The notes beneath the pieces are model-generated. The model was given only the letters and a program-made list of their open reading frames with translations. It was not told where the DNA came from and searched no databases. Below are positions 13,436-14,927 of a DNA stretch of 14,927 nucleotides, in pieces. The stretch lies in assembly GCA_946478865.1 (NCBI GenBank), contig CAMLDO010000040.1, positions 1 to 14,927 on the forward strand, in the 5' to 3' direction. The DNA comes from an uncultured Methylobacillus sp. GTDB lineage: Bacteria > Pseudomonadota > Gammaproteobacteria > Burkholderiales > Methylophilaceae. A program made the position numbers and the translations under genes. How positions within the stretch are numbered: position 1 is the first letter of the stretch; each line of letters opens with the position of its first letter.

Positions 13436-14698
13436 TCAAGGCGTCAGGGTAGTTTCGATAATCATCATGACGCGCTGCGACGCGCCGCTATGGCTGCCGC
13501 TGAAATTCGCCGCTTGCGCCGCCATGCCTGCAAGCGCAGGCTGATCCTCAAGCAACTCACGCACGCGCTGCCCCAACTCCGCCGGATTTGCGACACGCAA
13601 CGCAGCGCCCGCTTCCAGCGCGCTATTCGCCACCGCCTCGAAGTTCCAGGTATGCGGACCGATCAATACGGGCTTGCCCATCGCGCACGCCTCGATCAGG
13701 TTCTGCCCGCCTAGGGGCAGCAGGCTACCGCCGATGAACGCGAGATCGCACGCGGCATAGTAGGCGAACATCTCGCCCATGCTGTCGCCCAACACCACCT
13801 GAACATCGGGAGGAACCGGCGCGGAGAGCGTCGAGCGCCGCACGTATGGCAAGCCGCGCTTTTCCAGCAAGGCGGCGACTTCGTTGAAGCGTTGCGGATG
13901 GCGCGGCACGATAACCGTCAACAAGCGCGGTACGCGTGCCTCGGCAATCGCATCCAGCACCAGCGGCTCTTCGCCATCGCGCGTGCTGGCCGCGAGGAAC
14001 ACCGGGCGATCCGGTCCCAGCAGATGGCGCAATGCGGCACCTTTTTCCTGCGCTTCCAGCGGCGGGGTAACGTCAAACTTGAGATTGCCGGTCACACTTA
14101 CCTCTTGCGCCCCCAGTGCACGCAGACGCTCCGCATCCGCTTCAGTCTGCGCCGCCACATGGCGCAGTCGGCGCAAACCCTGATCCACCAGCCCTCCCAA
14201 CCTTGCGTAGCCTTGGGCGGAACGCTCCGATAAGCGCGCGTTGACCAGCAGCAAGGGCAAACTGCGGCGCTCGCATGCGGCAATCAGGTTGAACCAGAGC
14301 TCGGTTTCCATGAGCAACCCGATGCGCGGCCGGAAATGATCGAGAAAGCGCGCCATCGCGCCTGGCAAATCGTAAGGCAGATAGCAGCGTAGCACTTCGT
14401 CGCCGTAGAGCTGTTCGCCCGCCTCGCGCCCAGTAGGCGTGGTGTGAGTCATGAGAATGCGGTAATCGGGATAGTGCTGCCGCAGCAAGGCCACCAGCGG
14501 CGCGGTGGCGCGCGTTTCGCCCACCGACACGGCATGCAGCCAGATGATGGGCTGGGTCGGGTGCGGTAGACGGTAGAAGCCGAACCGTTCAGGCACGTGT
14601 TGCAGATACTCGGGCTGACGCAACGAACGCCATACCAGCTTGAGCAGCGCAAACGGCAGCAACACGGTCAGCAGCAGTGTATAGATCCAGCGGGGCAT
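13436..14698 (-). CDS. waaA: 3-deoxy-D-manno-octulosonic acid (Kdo) transferase
   Basis: WaaA (KdtA) transfers Kdo from CMP-Kdo to lipid IVA in LPS synthesis at the inner membrane. The 420-residue product (typical length about 425) has an N-terminal membrane segment (5-22), WLHAVSVGE at 53-61 with the catalytic Glu61, the HTTPTGRE loop at 85-92, LMETELW at 129-135, GNLKFD and the C-terminal nucleotide-sugar site DLAFIGGSLLPLGGQNLIE. I chose the ATG at 14698 because WaaA proteins start near this MPRW/YTLLL segment. An upstream ATG at 14764 is in frame but has no family support. The gene converges on the unknown protein at 12801. A hairpin lies 12 nt upstream of the start. Confidence 0.96.
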   Translation of the reverse strand: MPRWIYTLLLTVLLPFALLKLVWRSLRQPEYLQHVPERFGFYRLPHPTQPIIWLHAVSVGETRATAPLVALLRQHYPDYRILMTHTTPTGREAGEQLYGDEVLRCYLPYDLPGAMARFLDHFRPRIGLLMETELWFNLIAACERRSLPLLLVNARLSERSAQGYARLGGLVDQGLRRLRHVAAQTEADAERLRALGAQEVSVTGNLKFDVTPPLEAQEKGAALRHLLGPDRPVFLAASTRDGEEPLVLDAIAEARVPRLLTVIVPRHPQRFNEVAALLEKRGLPYVRRSTLSAPVPPDVQVVLGDSMGEMFAYYAACDLAFIGGSLLPLGGQNLIEACAMGKPVLIGPHTWNFEAVANSALEAGAALRVANPAELGQRVRELLEDQPALAGMAAQAANFSGSHSGASQRVMMIIETTLTP

Positions 14699-14709
14699 GG
14701 CGGGATTCT

Positions 14710-14730
14710 CGCACGAAATGTGCGTTTTTT
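14710..14730. repeat. Hairpin upstream of waaA with T-run on the plus strand
   Basis: CGCAC-GAAAT-GTGCG is followed on the plus strand by six T. Read on the plus strand it looks like a small rho-independent terminator for transcripts antisense to the waaA leader. On the minus strand the same stem ends 11 nt before the waaA ATG. A further CGCAC at 14736-14740 can compete for the GTGCG arm. Confidence 0.4.
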
Positions 14731-14764
14731 CGCCACGCACCCTCGAGCTGACTGCCTCATTCAT

Positions 14765-14927
14765 ATCGTCGAACACCTTCAAAACAAGAAGGGCGGCGCA
14801 CCGTTTAGAGCTCCGTTTTTAAGTTAGCCAGCACTCACCATCGCCTGGAATACTTGGCGTTTCTGGGCTCTTGAAAGTCAACCGGAAAATTTTGCTTTTC
14901 GTTCTTGACGATCACTAGTTAAAGGGG
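14765..14927. other. Region upstream of waaA, no supportable gene
   Basis: I see no gene here. On the minus strand a frame is open from the window edge at 14925 to a TGA at 14878-14880 and gives 15 residues ending in RQERKAKFSG. This could be the tail of a gene lying beyond the window, but it is too short to judge. The rest presumably carries the waaA promoter, which I could not pick out. Confidence 0.4.

Noticed and set aside
14597..14827. 76-codon plus-strand frame at the right end
   Set aside because: It is mostly antisense to the start of waaA and shows no domain or ribosome-binding site.
1..14927. CRISPR arrays, insertion sequences, tRNA or rRNA genes
   Set aside because: No regularly spaced direct repeats, no transposase motifs, no terminal inverted repeats with target duplications and no tRNA-like cloverleaf or rRNA segments were seen on reading through both strands.

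Overview
This window is a G+C-rich proteobacterial chromosome segment. It carries 12 complete protein genes, one gene cut by the left edge, and no recognisable mobile element, tRNA, rRNA or CRISPR array. The gene content (riboswitch-controlled thiC, a pcm-like/tolC/isochorismatase run next to waaA, a porin, an NtrC-type two-component pair) points to a Gram-negative with Kdo-containing LPS. A betaproteobacterium, perhaps of the Nitrosomonadales/Gallionellaceae type, is my best guess, made from general resemblance only.

Left part (1-955): the first 231 codons of thiC lie on the minus strand behind a TPP riboswitch. The riboswitch leader can form an 8-bp helix that hides the thiC Shine-Dalgarno.

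Centre-left (955-5502), minus strand: a tightly packed five-gene operon encodes a thermostable-hemolysin-family (GNAT-like) protein, an acyl-adenylate ligase, a heme-oxygenase-like diiron oxidase (HDO), a short-chain dehydrogenase and a secreted TPR protein. The first four genes are separated by 2 nt or overlap by 14 and 4 nt. In front of the operon is a near-consensus sigma-54 promoter (TGGCATAGCGGTTGCT, exact GG-N10-GC spacing). About 156 and 189 bp further upstream are two copies of the dyad CCYGCA-N5-TGCAGR, 33 bp apart. This arrangement is typical of enhancer-binding-protein control. The operon looks like a regulated pathway that activates an acid, oxidises it with a diiron enzyme and adjusts its redox state. 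I cannot match it to a characterised product, and it is the most interesting item in the window.

Centre (5510-10109): an outer-membrane porin-like protein and a small periplasmic PstS-like protein form a minus-strand operon. It is divergent from a membrane histidine kinase and an NtrC-family sigma-54 response regulator, which overlap by 4 nt. The regulator is the only sigma-54 activator visible here, so it is an obvious but unproven candidate activator of the hemolysin-family/ligase/HDO operon. The porin/kinase intergenic space holds two inverted repeats and a 12-nt element that recurs in front of the pcm-like gene.

Right part (10110-14927): pcm-like methyltransferase, TolC-family efflux protein, isochorismatase-fold hydrolase and an unrecognised membrane-anchored protein run on the plus strand. 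They converge on waaA (Kdo transferase), with a compact hairpin between the convergent stop codons. The last ~160 bases hold the waaA upstream region and no gene I can support.
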